Origin: Mycobacterium lentiflavum
Lineage (GTDB): Bacteria; Actinomycetota; Actinomycetes; Mycobacteriales; Mycobacteriaceae
Direction: 5' to 3'
Assembly: GCF_022374895.2 (NCBI RefSeq)
Contig: NZ_CP092423.2
Location: forward strand, 3,658,001-3,722,000
DNA: 64,000 nt
Shown here: piece after piece, positions 9,676 to 18,067 of the stretch
How the letters are laid out: every line of letters begins with the position of its first letter
Numbering within the stretch: position 1 is the stretch's first letter
Notes under the pieces: generated by a model
Databases searched by the model: none
The model's input: the letters and a program-made list of their open reading frames with translations, nothing else
Told to the model about the DNA's origin: nothing
Position numbers and translations under genes: made by a program

Positions 9676-9935
9676 TTGGCCCGGCGCAGCTCGGCAATCT
9701 CCTTGCGCAGCGCCTTGTTCTCCTCGGCCATCGCGGAGGTCACACCCGGCCGCTGGCCGGTATCGACCTCCGAGCGGCGGATCCAGGTCCGCAACGTCTC
9801 CGGTGTGCCGATCCCCAACATGCCCGTGACCGCCGTGATCGCCGCCCACTGCGACGGGTACTGCGGGCGCACCTCAGCGACCATGCGCACCGCACGTTCA
9901 CGAAGCTCGTCGGGGTACTTGCTGACACGTCCCAT
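9676..9935 (-). pseudogene. IS3-family orfA, 3' end replaced
   Basis: The minus strand starts at 9935 with MGRVSKYPDELRERAVRMV, a typical IS3 orfA helix-turn-helix. It continues to the leucine-zipper segment AEENKALRKEIAELRRAN. There the Tn554-like element interrupts it, and the frame then runs a few residues into transposon sequence. The missing continuation (EILKAAAIFF) is at 5714-5750, on the other side of the transposon. The gene is therefore split, not just truncated. Confidence 0.82.
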
Positions 9936-10029
9936 AACCCAGATCCTCCCAAGATCGGGAGTCTCCGGAAACGCCGGGACGGCTCACAGAGCTTGAAGAA
10001 TTGGCGTAGTGCGGCCCGACCGCTTCAAC

Positions 10030-12017
10030 TGTCGTGTCAGGTCTCAGGACGTGCTTAACTCCTTTGTCGCAGGACATGGTTTACAGTCTCACGACATCCT
10101 TTACATGGGCGGATTTGGGCGCGGAGCGTGAATCTTGGCTTTCCAGCGGCGGATTGGGAGATCGGTGGTGCGCGGGTGGATGGACAGCTGGGCGCCGTCG
10201 CAGGTGACGCGAAAGTGGGTGTCCTCGACGTGGATGGTGACGATCTTGCCGGTGTAGGTGCGTCCGACGCGCAGGCGTTGGCGCGCGACCATGACGACGC
10301 CGTCTCGAGGGACCTTGCGTTGGACGCTGATCGGGCCGGGTGCGGGGGGCGGCGATTGACTGGCGGCGATCCGGGCGCCGCGGATTTTGGTGTACTGATC
10401 GGCCGGGATAGGTGAGGGCAGCGTCTTGGCGAGTAGGTCGTTGTAGACGACGTGGATGAGGTGTCCGTCGAGGCGAAGCGTGACTTTGCGTCGGGCGAGT
10501 TCGGCGCCGATTTTCAGGCGATGCTTGGCCAGCTCGGCGTTGCCGTTGATATCGACGAAGCGATCAACTTCGATCACGGTCGCCGCCGGGAGGCTGCCGG
10601 CGCGGGTCACCGATGCTGTGGCCGGCGGCGCTCCGGCCGGGCGCGCGCCGCGCATGCTCAGGATGCGGAGGTCTTCGGCGCTCAGGTTGGAGGGCACCGT
10701 CTTGACCAGCGCACCGTCGATGAGGACATGGACGGTGTACTCGTCGACCCAAACGTGCGCGCGTTGGCCAGCGCGGTTGGGGCCCAGGCTGATCCGCTGC
10801 ACCGAGGGGATGACCGCCAGGAGGCCGCTGGCGGCGATGACGGTGTCGAACTCGACCGCACCGGCCGAGGGCAGCAACACCAGCCCGCTGTCGGCGCCTT
10901 CGGCGTCGGTCGTGGCGGTTGTCTCGACCGTGTCGGCTGCGTATTGACCGCCCGGGGCGTCTGGCCGTGCGGTGAGCACTAGGGGTTCGGGTTGGGCGTT
11001 GGGCCGAAACAGGCTCGCCGGGGTTGCCATGTCCAGCGATTGGTGGGGTCGGGCATGGTTGTAGGTGTGCACCCAGGCGCTGATCGCCGCCTGCGCAGAC
11101 GGTAGGTCCACGAATGGTCCGGCCGGATCGAGGAGTTCGCGGCGCAGGGTCTGATGCCAGCGCTCGATCTTGCCGGTCGTGGTGGGTGAGTGGGGCTTGG
11201 TGAGTCGGGCGGTGATCCCGTTCTCGCGGCAGACCCGCTCGAACAGCACCTCCGCCGGCCTCGGTTTGGTGAACCGGCCGGTGAACTGCTTGCCGTTGTC
11301 GGTCAACACTTCTGAGGGCACACCGTAGACGCGCATCGCTTTGAGGAACGCATCAGCCACCGCCCGGCCCGAGGGTACGGCAAGCACGGCGGCGACCACG
11401 ACGAACCGAGAGTGGTCGTCGATACCGGTGAGCATCTTGCATTCGCGCCCATCGGCCAAGAACAACCCGCCGACCAGATCCAACTGCCACAGGTGCATCG
11501 GCGCCTCACGCTGCCAGCGACGGTACTTGCGGCGGTGCTGTTGCGGCTGGGCACGCACCATCCCGTTGCGAACCAGGATCCGGTGCACCGTGGCCCGCGA
11601 CGGCGGCGCAGGCACACCCGACTGCGCGAGTTCGAAAGTGATCCGCCGTGCGCCCCAGCGTGGATGAGCTCGCCGCATCTCACACACCAGCGCCTCCACC
11701 GCGGACTCCACCCGGGTCGGGCTGGTCCTGGGTCGGCGTGACGCCTCGCGCAGCGCCTCGATCCCGCCCGCCAAGTACTTGCCCTTCCAGGCGTGCACAC
11801 TCTGCCGTGACACCCCGTACCGGACGGCCACCTCGCCGACCGGTGAGCCGTCCAACACCTCGAGCACCGCACGATATCGCTGCTCTACCAACCACTCTCG
11901 ATCACCAGAGTCACCACCGACAGCCGCCACGGCGAGCAAGCTTCACAATTCGCCGATGCTATGTCAAGTAAGTCCCGAGGACGATGCGTAACTCATCTCC
12001 TGAGACTTCACATGACA
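10030..12017. mobile_element. IS481-family element with 7-bp target duplication
   Basis: The ends align as TGTCGTGTCAGGTCTCAGGA at 10030 and TGTCATGTGAAGTCTCAGGA read inward from 12017. The flanks repeat CTTCAAC at 10023-10029 and 12018-12024, a clean 7-bp target-site duplication that fixes both ends. Inside the left end the 19-bp motif GTCTCAGGACGTGCTTAAC recurs at 10041, 10066 and 10086 with variations. The right end has at least one more copy inverted, so the transposase probably binds arrays of subterminal sites. Total length is 1,988 bp, long for IS481. Confidence 0.88.
10101..11939 (-). CDS. IS481-family transposase with long repeated C-terminal region
   Basis: The N-terminal ~110 residues contain a helix-turn-helix (GEVAVRYGVSRQSVHAWKGKYL) and a second winged-helix region. 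An rve-type DDE core follows, with Asp in MHLWQLDLVGGLFLADG, Asp in VPSEVLTDNGKQFTG and Glu in TTTGKIERWHQTLRRELL. At 612 residues it is much longer than the usual 320-400. The extra C-terminal ~270 residues appear to contain three related segments (VWVDEYTVHVLIDGALVKTV; VTLRLDGHLIHVVYNDLLAK; VTIHVEDTHFRVTCDGAQL). The gene looks intact and starts 78 bp inside the right end. Confidence 0.87.
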   Translation of the reverse strand: MLAVAAVGGDSGDREWLVEQRYRAVLEVLDGSPVGEVAVRYGVSRQSVHAWKGKYLAGGIEALREASRRPRTSPTRVESAVEALVCEMRRAHPRWGARRITFELAQSGVPAPPSRATVHRILVRNGMVRAQPQQHRRKYRRWQREAPMHLWQLDLVGGLFLADGRECKMLTGIDDHSRFVVVAAVLAVPSGRAVADAFLKAMRVYGVPSEVLTDNGKQFTGRFTKPRPAEVLFERVCRENGITARLTKPHSPTTTGKIERWHQTLRRELLDPAGPFVDLPSAQAAISAWVHTYNHARPHQSLDMATPASLFRPNAQPEPLVLTARPDAPGGQYAADTVETTATTDAEGADSGLVLLPSAGAVEFDTVIAASGLLAVIPSVQRISLGPNRAGQRAHVWVDEYTVHVLIDGALVKTVPSNLSAEDLRILSMRGARPAGAPPATASVTRAGSLPAATVIEVDRFVDINGNAELAKHRLKIGAELARRKVTLRLDGHLIHVVYNDLLAKTLPSPIPADQYTKIRGARIAASQSPPPAPGPISVQRKVPRDGVVMVARQRLRVGRTYTGKIVTIHVEDTHFRVTCDGAQLSIHPRTTDLPIRRWKAKIHAPRPNPPM

Positions 12018-12171
12018 CTTCAACCGGCGGTTTCAGGTGCGTGCTTCCCGCTTCTTCAAGCATGCCAACGTCCCTACGGATGTTGATGCGACGTGCTGCG
12101 TAGGTCGCTGCAACGTCGGCTTCCTGTGTGGCCCACCATCGCGACCAGACCGGTGCCGATCGGTCATCCAT
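12018..12171 (-). pseudogene. unidentified gene fragment cut by the IS481 insertion
   Basis: The minus strand from 12171 reads MDDRSAPVWSRWWATQEADV and AATYAARRINIRRDVGML, then LKPPVE, and enters the IS481 element. If the element and one CTTCAAC copy are removed, the frame continues as AVGPHYANSSSS at 10022-9990 and meets the IS3 end. The composition looks protein-like but I do not recognise the family. It could equally be the edge of an older mobile element. Confidence 0.25.
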
Positions 12172-13086
12172 CGGTGGCGCTCACTTCACCGAAAATAGAT
12201 CGCCCTGCCGTGCTCAGGGAAGCCAGTGAGCAGATCGGCTCGGATGGCGGCGTCAGGGCCTCACACTCCAGTCCGACGGTGGTGCCCTCGGGTCGGCTGG
12301 GAGGTGACGAAAATTATTCGGCGCCTGGTGGCTGGTGGTAGGCATTGAGGTTGGGAACGTGATCCCGACAATTTCGGAACGCGCCAGTTAGGACCAAGGC
12401 CACGATCTGGTGCACGCCGGGGGCCCTAATTTGAGGTCAATCCCTACAACGAAAGTCTCTTTGAGCGCAGTTCCCGTGGATAAGAATCGTGCCCTCCGCC
12501 CCCCAAGCTAGTCTGCGGGCTCACATGGCAACATAGAGCGAACGGGTTCGACTGAAACACCCCATCAGCATCACCCCGACCACCGGCGGACACAACCGCC
12601 CAGCCACACACCTAACCAGTGCACCAGGGCAATTTCCGTTCACTGTCGGCGGAGCGCAGCGCTGCTGAGCAGCTAGCCTCGGTGTTGCATCAAGCGCGGT
12701 CTAGGTGCTTAGATTCGCGAAAGTGCCTGTCCGGCAGGGACATAATGGTAATTCTCTAGGTTCCCAAGATCGATATCGTGGACAGTGCTCAATCACTCGG
12801 CTACGACACGCCGGCACTCACGATCAGGTCCGGCTCGCACACCACCACTCCGCTGGACGCAACCAGCCCGGCTACCCTCACTCTCAGCAGCGTTACACCC
12901 AAGGGAATTACGTGACGGCCACCCCTGGGGGAAATTACGTGACCGCGAACGCCTGGCGCAGACATGCGCTCAGGCCGCAACATCCGAGCGCTCGTCCGAT
13001 TCTGATGCAGCAGTTGAAACCGGGGCCGAGGCGACGCTGTAGAAAAACGCTCCAAGGTCTGGAATCTCCGGACTCGCTGGGGCGGC
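12172..13086. other. gene-free stretch
   Basis: About 0.9 kb without a convincing gene. Open frames here have unnatural composition and no recognisable domain. The only structure I see is the short direct repeat at 12903-12945. The stretch may be a decayed flank between mobile elements and the AraC gene. Confidence 0.5.
12903..12945. repeat. short direct repeat, possible relic of IS ends
   Basis: GGGAATTACGTGACGGCC (12903-12920) is followed by GGGAAATTACGTGACCGC (12929-12945 region). Two closely spaced copies of such a motif resemble the multiple terminal repeats of IS21-type elements, but no transposase remains nearby. Confidence 0.4.
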
Positions 13087-14100
13087 TCAGCGTTGTGAGA
13101 TCCCAAACTCGCTCGGAGAGCGGCCAGTCCATCGCTTGAAGGCGTGTGAGAAGCTGGCGAGGTCATTGTATCCGAGCTTGGTGGCGATCTGGCTCGCCGA
13201 CATCAATCGGGTGAGTAAAAGCATCATCGCGCTCTCGCGCAAACACGACTGGCGCAACGCGCGAAAGGTGGTCCCCTCTTGGGAGAGCCGCCGTTTAAGT
13301 GTGCTTGTGGATAACGAAAGTTCGTCTGCGACCCACTGGCTACTTCGATGTCCGGGATCCTTCTCCAACAGCTGTCTCACCTTCTCCGAAAAGGACGTGG
13401 CTCCGCTCCGCTGGTTGAGAGCCGAGTTCAGCTGGGCGACGGCGAGTCGATATGCGAGGGGATCGGAGAACCGGCACACCTCATCGAGCGTGTCGGCGGG
13501 AACGCGAAGGTAGGACATCGATGCGTCAAAGAACAGGCGCCCGGCTAGCACCACGTCTTCGTCGAGATCGTTCAGGGTGACGGGCGCTGGCCAACTCAGG
13601 TGGAGTGTGGCGCTCGGCGCGTCACCGACGAGCATGTCCAGCAGTCGCAACAACGCCGACCCGGCGTATGTGATGGCCAGGCAGTCCAGTGCCGGATCGC
13701 TTGTGTGTCCGCAGAGCACGACGGTGAGGCCGTGGTCATTTAGATGGAACTGTGGATTGACAGCCGTTGTGATCAACGGCAGATAGGTGAGCAACTCCAC
13801 GACCTCGGCTACCGAGCCTGCGCTGACCAGCGGAACGCTCAACGGGCCGAAGGACGTCAACTGTGCCTGTCCAGCGAACGCGAAGCCGAGGAGGGTTGCC
13901 TGTTCGACGGCGAGTTCGGGGTAGACCTCGCGAAGCCATCGTAGCGGGGCTTGGACATCGCGCCGGATCAGCGTCGCCTCGTCGACTCCTTCGCGAGACA
14001 TGATGTTGCGAAGTAGCACGACTGCGTCTGGGGCGAGTGCCTGGCTCTCGAGCAGTTGCGCGAACGCGAGTGGGGGCACGCCTGCGTTATTGAGGTCCAC
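13087..14100 (-). CDS. AraC-family transcriptional regulator
   Basis: The product of 337 residues has an N-terminal Arabinose_bd-type sensor region (residues ~15-200; FGPLSVPLVSAGSVAEVVELL...). Its C-terminal AraC double helix-turn-helix (~235-335) contains VADELSLSTSTLKRRLSQEGTTFRALR and ATKLGYNDLASFSHAFKRWTGRSPSEF. It diverges from the ferredoxin-CYP153-reductase operon across ~125 bp that hold nested palindromes. AraC-type activators next to CYP153 operons are known from alkane degraders, so activation by an alkane or its oxidation product is a reasonable inference. Confidence 0.9.
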   Translation of the reverse strand: MDLNNAGVPPLAFAQLLESQALAPDAVVLLRNIMSREGVDEATLIRRDVQAPLRWLREVYPELAVEQATLLGFAFAGQAQLTSFGPLSVPLVSAGSVAEVVELLTYLPLITTAVNPQFHLNDHGLTVVLCGHTSDPALDCLAITYAGSALLRLLDMLVGDAPSATLHLSWPAPVTLNDLDEDVVLAGRLFFDASMSYLRVPADTLDEVCRFSDPLAYRLAVAQLNSALNQRSGATSFSEKVRQLLEKDPGHRSSQWVADELSLSTSTLKRRLSQEGTTFRALRQSCLRESAMMLLLTRLMSASQIATKLGYNDLASFSHAFKRWTGRSPSEFGISQR

Positions 14101-14165
14101 TGGCCAAGACCCCTTTGAGCTAAATTCACAAGTTCCTGGTCCGGGTAAACATAGCCTAAGCGCTC

Positions 14166-14207
14166 GTCCTCGACAACGCTGTTAACAACAGCATTCACGT
14201 TGAGGAC
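14166..14207. promoter_or_regulatory. nested palindromes in the AraC / CYP153-operon promoter
   Basis: The inner palindrome GCTGTTAACAACAGC occupies 14178-14192. Around it, GTCCTCGACAAC (14166-14177) pairs imperfectly with GTTGAGGAC (14199-14207). The structure sits between the divergent AraC start (14100) and the ferredoxin start (14227), close to the ferredoxin ribosome-binding site AGGAG at 14216-14220. It is a good candidate AraC binding region. Function is inferred from position. Confidence 0.55.
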
Positions 14208-14226
14208 AACGTATTAGGAGTTGGTT

Positions 14227-14547
14227 ATGGCCGTTGTCACCTTCATCTCCCACGACGGCGAGAAGTACGAGGCGCCTCTTGAGGCAGGTCAGTCATTGAT
14301 GCGGGTCGCGACCAACAACGCGGTGCCCGGCATCGACGGCGACTGCGGAGGCGAAGCCGCGTGCGGCACCTGCCATGTGATCGTCGATCCGCAATGGACC
14401 GATCAGGTCGGCCCCTCCGGGGCCGATGAAGAAGAGATGCTCGCGATGAACCCCGAGCGTCAGCCGACCTCCCGGCTGTCCTGCCAGATGCCGGTTTCTG
14501 AGGCGTGGGACGGCTTGACCGTCCACCTGCCAGAGTTTCAGATGTAA
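14227..14547 (+). CDS. [2Fe-2S] ferredoxin, electron carrier for CYP153
   Basis: The protein has 106 residues of the adrenodoxin/putidaredoxin class. The four cluster cysteines are C40, C46, C49 and C86 (GDCGGEAACGTCHV and SRLSCQMP). The ATG at 14227 is chosen because AGGAG lies 6 bp upstream; the TTG at 14221 is less likely. It would carry electrons from the FAD reductase encoded at 15956 to the P450 encoded at 14568. The gene is first in a three-gene operon; the next start is 20 bp after its stop. Confidence 0.93.
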   Translation: MAVVTFISHDGEKYEAPLEAGQSLMRVATNNAVPGIDGDCGGEAACGTCHVIVDPQWTDQVGPSGADEEEMLAMNPERQPTSRLSCQMPVSEAWDGLTVHLPEFQM

Positions 14548-14567
14548 CGACGAGAGGACACGAAGAC

Positions 14568-15959
14568 GTGACGAATATTCTTGACGCAGTCACCGCCAAG
14601 GCCCAGGGAGCCATCCCTATGGTCCCACTGATCAAGGGCGCGCACCTCTACGACAAGACTCGGCGCTGGGTCACCGGCACCAATGGTCAGCAGATTTTTA
14701 CCGAGCGACCGATCCCGCCCGCTGACGAGGTCAAACTGACCGACATCGACCTCAGCAATCCGTTCCTCTACCGGCAGGGGCGTTGGAAGTCCTACTACGA
14801 GCGCCTGCGCAACGAGGCTCCTGTGCACTATCAGGCCCACAGCGCATTCGGCCCGTTCTGGTCGGTGACGCGCCATGCCGACATCGTGGCCGTCGACAAG
14901 AACCACGAGGTCTTCTCCGCCGAGCCGTTCATCATCATCGGAACCCCGCCGCGTTTCCTCGACTTGGCGATGTTCATCGCGATGGATCCACCACGCCACG
15001 ACGTGCAACGGCAGGCTGTCCAGGGCGTGGTGGCACCGAAGAACCTGCGTGAGATGGAAAGCGTCATCCGGGAGCGCGTCCGAGACGTGCTCGACGATCT
15101 CCCGCTTGGCGAACCGTTCAACTGGGTGCAACACGTCTCGATCGAGTTGACCGCGCGCATGCTGGCGACGCTGCTGGACTTCCCGTTCGAGCAACGGCGC
15201 AAGCTCGTCGAATGGTCCGATCTTGCCACCTCGATGGAGCAAGCCAACGGTGGACCCTCGGACAACGACGAGGTGTTTCGTGGCATGGTCGAAATGGCTC
15301 GAGGTCTCAGCGCTCACTGGCGGGACAAGGCAGCCCGGACAGCTGCCGGGGAGCAGCCCGGCTTCGATCTGATCACCATGTTGCAGAGCGACGAGAGCAC
15401 CAAGGATCTGATCGACCGCCCGATGGAGTTCTTGGGCAACCTCGTGTTGCTGATCGTGGGCGGCAACGATACGACCAGAAACTCGATGAGCGGTGGTGTT
15501 CTAGCGCTGAATGAGTTCCCTGACCAGTTCGAGAAACTGAAGGCGAACGCCGACCTGATCCCCAACATGGTCTCGGAGATCATCCGGTGGCAAACACCGT
15601 TGGCCTATATGCGTCGGATCGCCAAGGCCGACACCGTGCTCAACGGGCAGTTCATCCGCAAGGGCGACAAGGTCGTGATGTGGTACGCCTCGGGCAACCG
15701 CGACGAGCGCGTGTTCGAGCGGCCCGATGAGCTGATCATCGATCGGGCCAACGCCCGCAACCACATCTCCTTCGGCTTCGGCGTCCACCGCTGCATGGGC
15801 AACCGGCTGGCCGAGATGCAGTTGCGGATCCTGTGGGAGGAGTTGCTTCCGCGGTTCGAGAACATCGAAGTCCTCGGTGAGCCCGAGTACGTGCAGTCCA
15901 ACTTCGTGAGGGGTATCAGCAAGCTGATGGTCCGCCTCACCCCGAAAGTTGGCGCATGA
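14568..15959 (+). CDS. CYP153-family cytochrome P450, alkane/alkyl omega-hydroxylase type
   Basis: The protein has 463 residues from the GTG at 14568, with AGAGGA 9 bp upstream. It shows the family-typical MFIAMDPPRHDVQR, FNWVQHVSIELTARMLATLLDFP, the I-helix LLIVGGNDTTRNSMSGGVLALNEFP, an ExxR in SEIIRW, and the heme loop FGFGVHRCMGNRLAEMQL with the heme Cys near residue 409. These are hallmarks of CYP153, bacterial P450s that hydroxylate terminal carbons of medium-chain alkanes, cycloalkanes, terpenes or fatty acids. It has ~45 residues of N-terminal extension compared with CYP153A6 of Mycobacterium sp. HXN-1500, judged from memory. Its stop overlaps the reductase start (ATGA). Confidence 0.92.
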   Translation: MTNILDAVTAKAQGAIPMVPLIKGAHLYDKTRRWVTGTNGQQIFTERPIPPADEVKLTDIDLSNPFLYRQGRWKSYYERLRNEAPVHYQAHSAFGPFWSVTRHADIVAVDKNHEVFSAEPFIIIGTPPRFLDLAMFIAMDPPRHDVQRQAVQGVVAPKNLREMESVIRERVRDVLDDLPLGEPFNWVQHVSIELTARMLATLLDFPFEQRRKLVEWSDLATSMEQANGGPSDNDEVFRGMVEMARGLSAHWRDKAARTAAGEQPGFDLITMLQSDESTKDLIDRPMEFLGNLVLLIVGGNDTTRNSMSGGVLALNEFPDQFEKLKANADLIPNMVSEIIRWQTPLAYMRRIAKADTVLNGQFIRKGDKVVMWYASGNRDERVFERPDELIIDRANARNHISFGFGVHRCMGNRLAEMQLRILWEELLPRFENIEVLGEPEYVQSNFVRGISKLMVRLTPKVGA

Positions 15960-17158
15960 CCTTGCAGCGAGCGGTCATCGTGGGGGCCAGCCACGCGGGC
16001 GCCCAGCTCGCGGCCAGTCTTCGCCAAGAAGGGTGGGACGGTGAGATCGTCCTCGTCGGCGAGGAGTCGGCGTTGCCCTACCAGCGGCCCCCGCTGTCGA
16101 AGGCATACCTGGCCGGGAAGAGCACACTCGACGATCTCGCGATTCGTAGCTCGGGTTTCTACGCCAAGCAGCGAATACAACTCCTGGATGCGACGGTGGA
16201 GGCGATCGACCGCCCGGCTGGTCACGTCGTGCTGAATACCGGCGAAGTACTGCCTTACGACAAGCTCGCACTGTGCACTGGCGCCCGCCCTCGGCGTCTT
16301 TGCACACCGGGAGCCGACCTGGCCGGAGTTTTCTACCTACGCACCGCCGCAGACGTCGAGATGATCCGCAAGGGCACCACTGCCGGCGGTCGGGCCGTGA
16401 TCGTCGGCGGCGGTTACATCGGACTGGAGACCGCCGCCTCGTTGCGTGGACTGGGTATGGAGGTCACCGTGCTCGAGGCGACCGAGCGCGTTCTCGAACG
16501 GGTCACCGCCCCCGAGGTATCGGCGTTCTTCGACCGGGTCCACCGGGAGGAGGGCGTCAACATCCGGACGGGCACGCTGGTCGATGCCCTGTCCGGCGAC
16601 GGCATGGTCCGCGAAGTATTCCTGGCCAGTGGCGAATCAATTCCCGCCGACCTCGTCATTGTCGGCATCGGCGTTGAGCCGAACATCGAGCTTGCTACCG
16701 CCGCGGGCCTGGCCGTCGACAACGGCGTCGTGATTGACGACCAGGCCCGGACCAGCGACCCCGACATCGTGGCTGCCGGGGACTGCGCCAGCCACCACAT
16801 GGCCCGTTACGGGCGTCGCATCCGCCTGGAATCCGTGCCGAGCGCAGGCGAACAGGCCAAAGTAGCTGCGGCGACCATGTGCGCTAAGTCAAAGAAAATC
16901 GTGGCGCTCCCATGGTTTTGGTCAGATCAGTACAACCTCAAGCTCCAGATCGCCGGCCTCAACACCGGATACGACGAAGTCGTCCTCAACGGCGACCCGA
17001 CCCGGGACCGCCACTTCACCTGCTTCTACCTCCGTGCCGGCGGGTTCATTGCCGCCGACTGCATCAACCGCCCCCGCGACTTCATGTTCAGCAAGCGGGC
17101 CATTACCCACGAAGTCCCCGTCGACCGGGCCGAACTGGCGCTCGCCGGATCGGCCTGA
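15956..17158 (+). CDS. FAD-dependent ferredoxin reductase
   Basis: The protein has 400 residues of the rhodocoxin/putidaredoxin reductase type. An FAD-binding motif lies near the N-terminus (AVIVGASHAGAQLAASLR). The NAD(P)H Rossmann motif is near residue 145 (AVIVGGGYIGLETAASLRGL), and the second FAD motif is near residue 275 (TSDPDIVAAGDCASH). A reductase C-terminal domain follows. It would pass electrons from NADH to the ferredoxin encoded at 14227. The start ATG overlaps the P450 stop by 4 bp, so the three proteins form one translationally coupled redox set. Confidence 0.93.
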   Translation: MTLQRAVIVGASHAGAQLAASLRQEGWDGEIVLVGEESALPYQRPPLSKAYLAGKSTLDDLAIRSSGFYAKQRIQLLDATVEAIDRPAGHVVLNTGEVLPYDKLALCTGARPRRLCTPGADLAGVFYLRTAADVEMIRKGTTAGGRAVIVGGGYIGLETAASLRGLGMEVTVLEATERVLERVTAPEVSAFFDRVHREEGVNIRTGTLVDALSGDGMVREVFLASGESIPADLVIVGIGVEPNIELATAAGLAVDNGVVIDDQARTSDPDIVAAGDCASHHMARYGRRIRLESVPSAGEQAKVAAATMCAKSKKIVALPWFWSDQYNLKLQIAGLNTGYDEVVLNGDPTRDRHFTCFYLRAGGFIAADCINRPRDFMFSKRAITHEVPVDRAELALAGSA

Positions 17159-17545
17159 GGTGACGGGCCCTCGGGGCGATGGGTACGACAACAGCGATTG
17201 CGGACCGCAGTTCGCAGAGCAACGTCAGTGGACAACCGTCATCCAGCTCCCGCTGGCAAAAGGGGCGCGAGCGGCTGCCGTCGGTCGTCTCTGGCGCCAC
17301 TGCCACAGCGGGTCGACTCAACCGTACTGATCAAAATCACAAAGAAAGAAACGATCCTCTGCAGAAGCTGCTAGGTGAACGTCACGGCGAAGACTTCTGC
17401 GTTCTTTGGAGTTGAGATGTGCACCAATGCACCCCTGATGACGAGTTCAGCCGAGCGGCGAGCCCCCGGCGCCACGACGAAGCCGATCACCGCGCCTGTG
17501 AAGACGTCTTCGCGGGGATGGGTGGACGTGCGCCGGTCAGGCGTC
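17159..17545. other. gene-free stretch downstream of the CYP153 operon
   Basis: About 390 bp between the reductase stop and recognisable MFS sequence. The frame at 17375-17545 does not look like transporter sequence and probably only leads into the remnant. I see no terminator hairpin I would defend. Confidence 0.4.
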
Positions 17546-18067
17546 AACGCCACCTACCCCGACTTTCTGTCGCCGTTGTTGGCCATGGGCGCTGGGCTGG
17601 GTCTGATCACCGCCCCAGCGACCACAGCCATCGTCGCAGCGACGCCGGTGGAGAAACACGGCGTAGCCGCCGCAGTCAATGACGCCATCTGCGAAATCGG
17701 AGCCGCCATCGGAGTAGCCGTCGCCGGCAGCGTTCTGACCGCCGGGTATGTCTATCGCATCCAACCCGTGCTGCCCACAGTTCCATCACCGGCGCACCAG
17801 CCCTTGTCGGACTCGTTGGCCGCCGCGCTACAGGTCGCCGAGCAGCCAGGTCCATGCGCTCAGCACCTCGCCGACATCGCACGCGAGGCGATCGCGCACG
17901 GCAAAAGCCAAGCCGCTCTGGCGCTCTCACCAATCACTGCCGTCAGCGCAGTCATCCTCGACACCTGGGCACGCGGCCGTCCGTCCACAACCGCTCGGCA
18001 ACGCCTGGGGGTTGAGACGAACACCAGATCGCACATCGACACCTTTGCAGAATCGACGACGTCATGA
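17546..18067 (+). pseudogene. C-terminal remnant of a DHA2-type MFS transporter
   Basis: The frame encodes the last transmembrane segments of an EmrB/QacA-like exporter: LSPLLAMGAGLGLITAPATTAIVAATP, then AVNDAICEIGAAIGVAVAGSVLTAGY. A periplasmic stretch and a final hydrophobic segment (LALSPITAVSAVIL) follow. A whole protein would be ~450-500 residues; only about 170 remain and no start with a proper N-terminus exists. The stop overlaps the next gene's ATG (18064-18067). Transporter and thioesterase were therefore once co-translated. Confidence 0.8.

Larger units (their letters stand above)
4686..9986. mobile_element. IS3-family element interrupted by a Tn554-family transposon
   Basis: Terminal inverted repeats match: the left end begins TGAGCCGTCCCGGTGAGTCC at 4686, and the right end read inward from 9986 begins TGAGCCGTCCCGGCGTTTCC. 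The orfA fragment lies at the right and the orfB fragment at the left, both on the minus strand, as expected for one IS3 element. The 3.9-kb Tn554-like insert separates them at the orfA/orfB junction. Without the insert the element would be about 1.38 kb, normal for IS3. No clear target duplication was found. Confidence 0.8.

Noticed and set aside
12705..13166. Overlapping open frames on both strands next to the AraC gene
   Set aside because: Composition is dominated by Arg, His, Ser and Pro, with no domain, and competing frames occur on both strands; typical of chance frames in GC-rich DNA.
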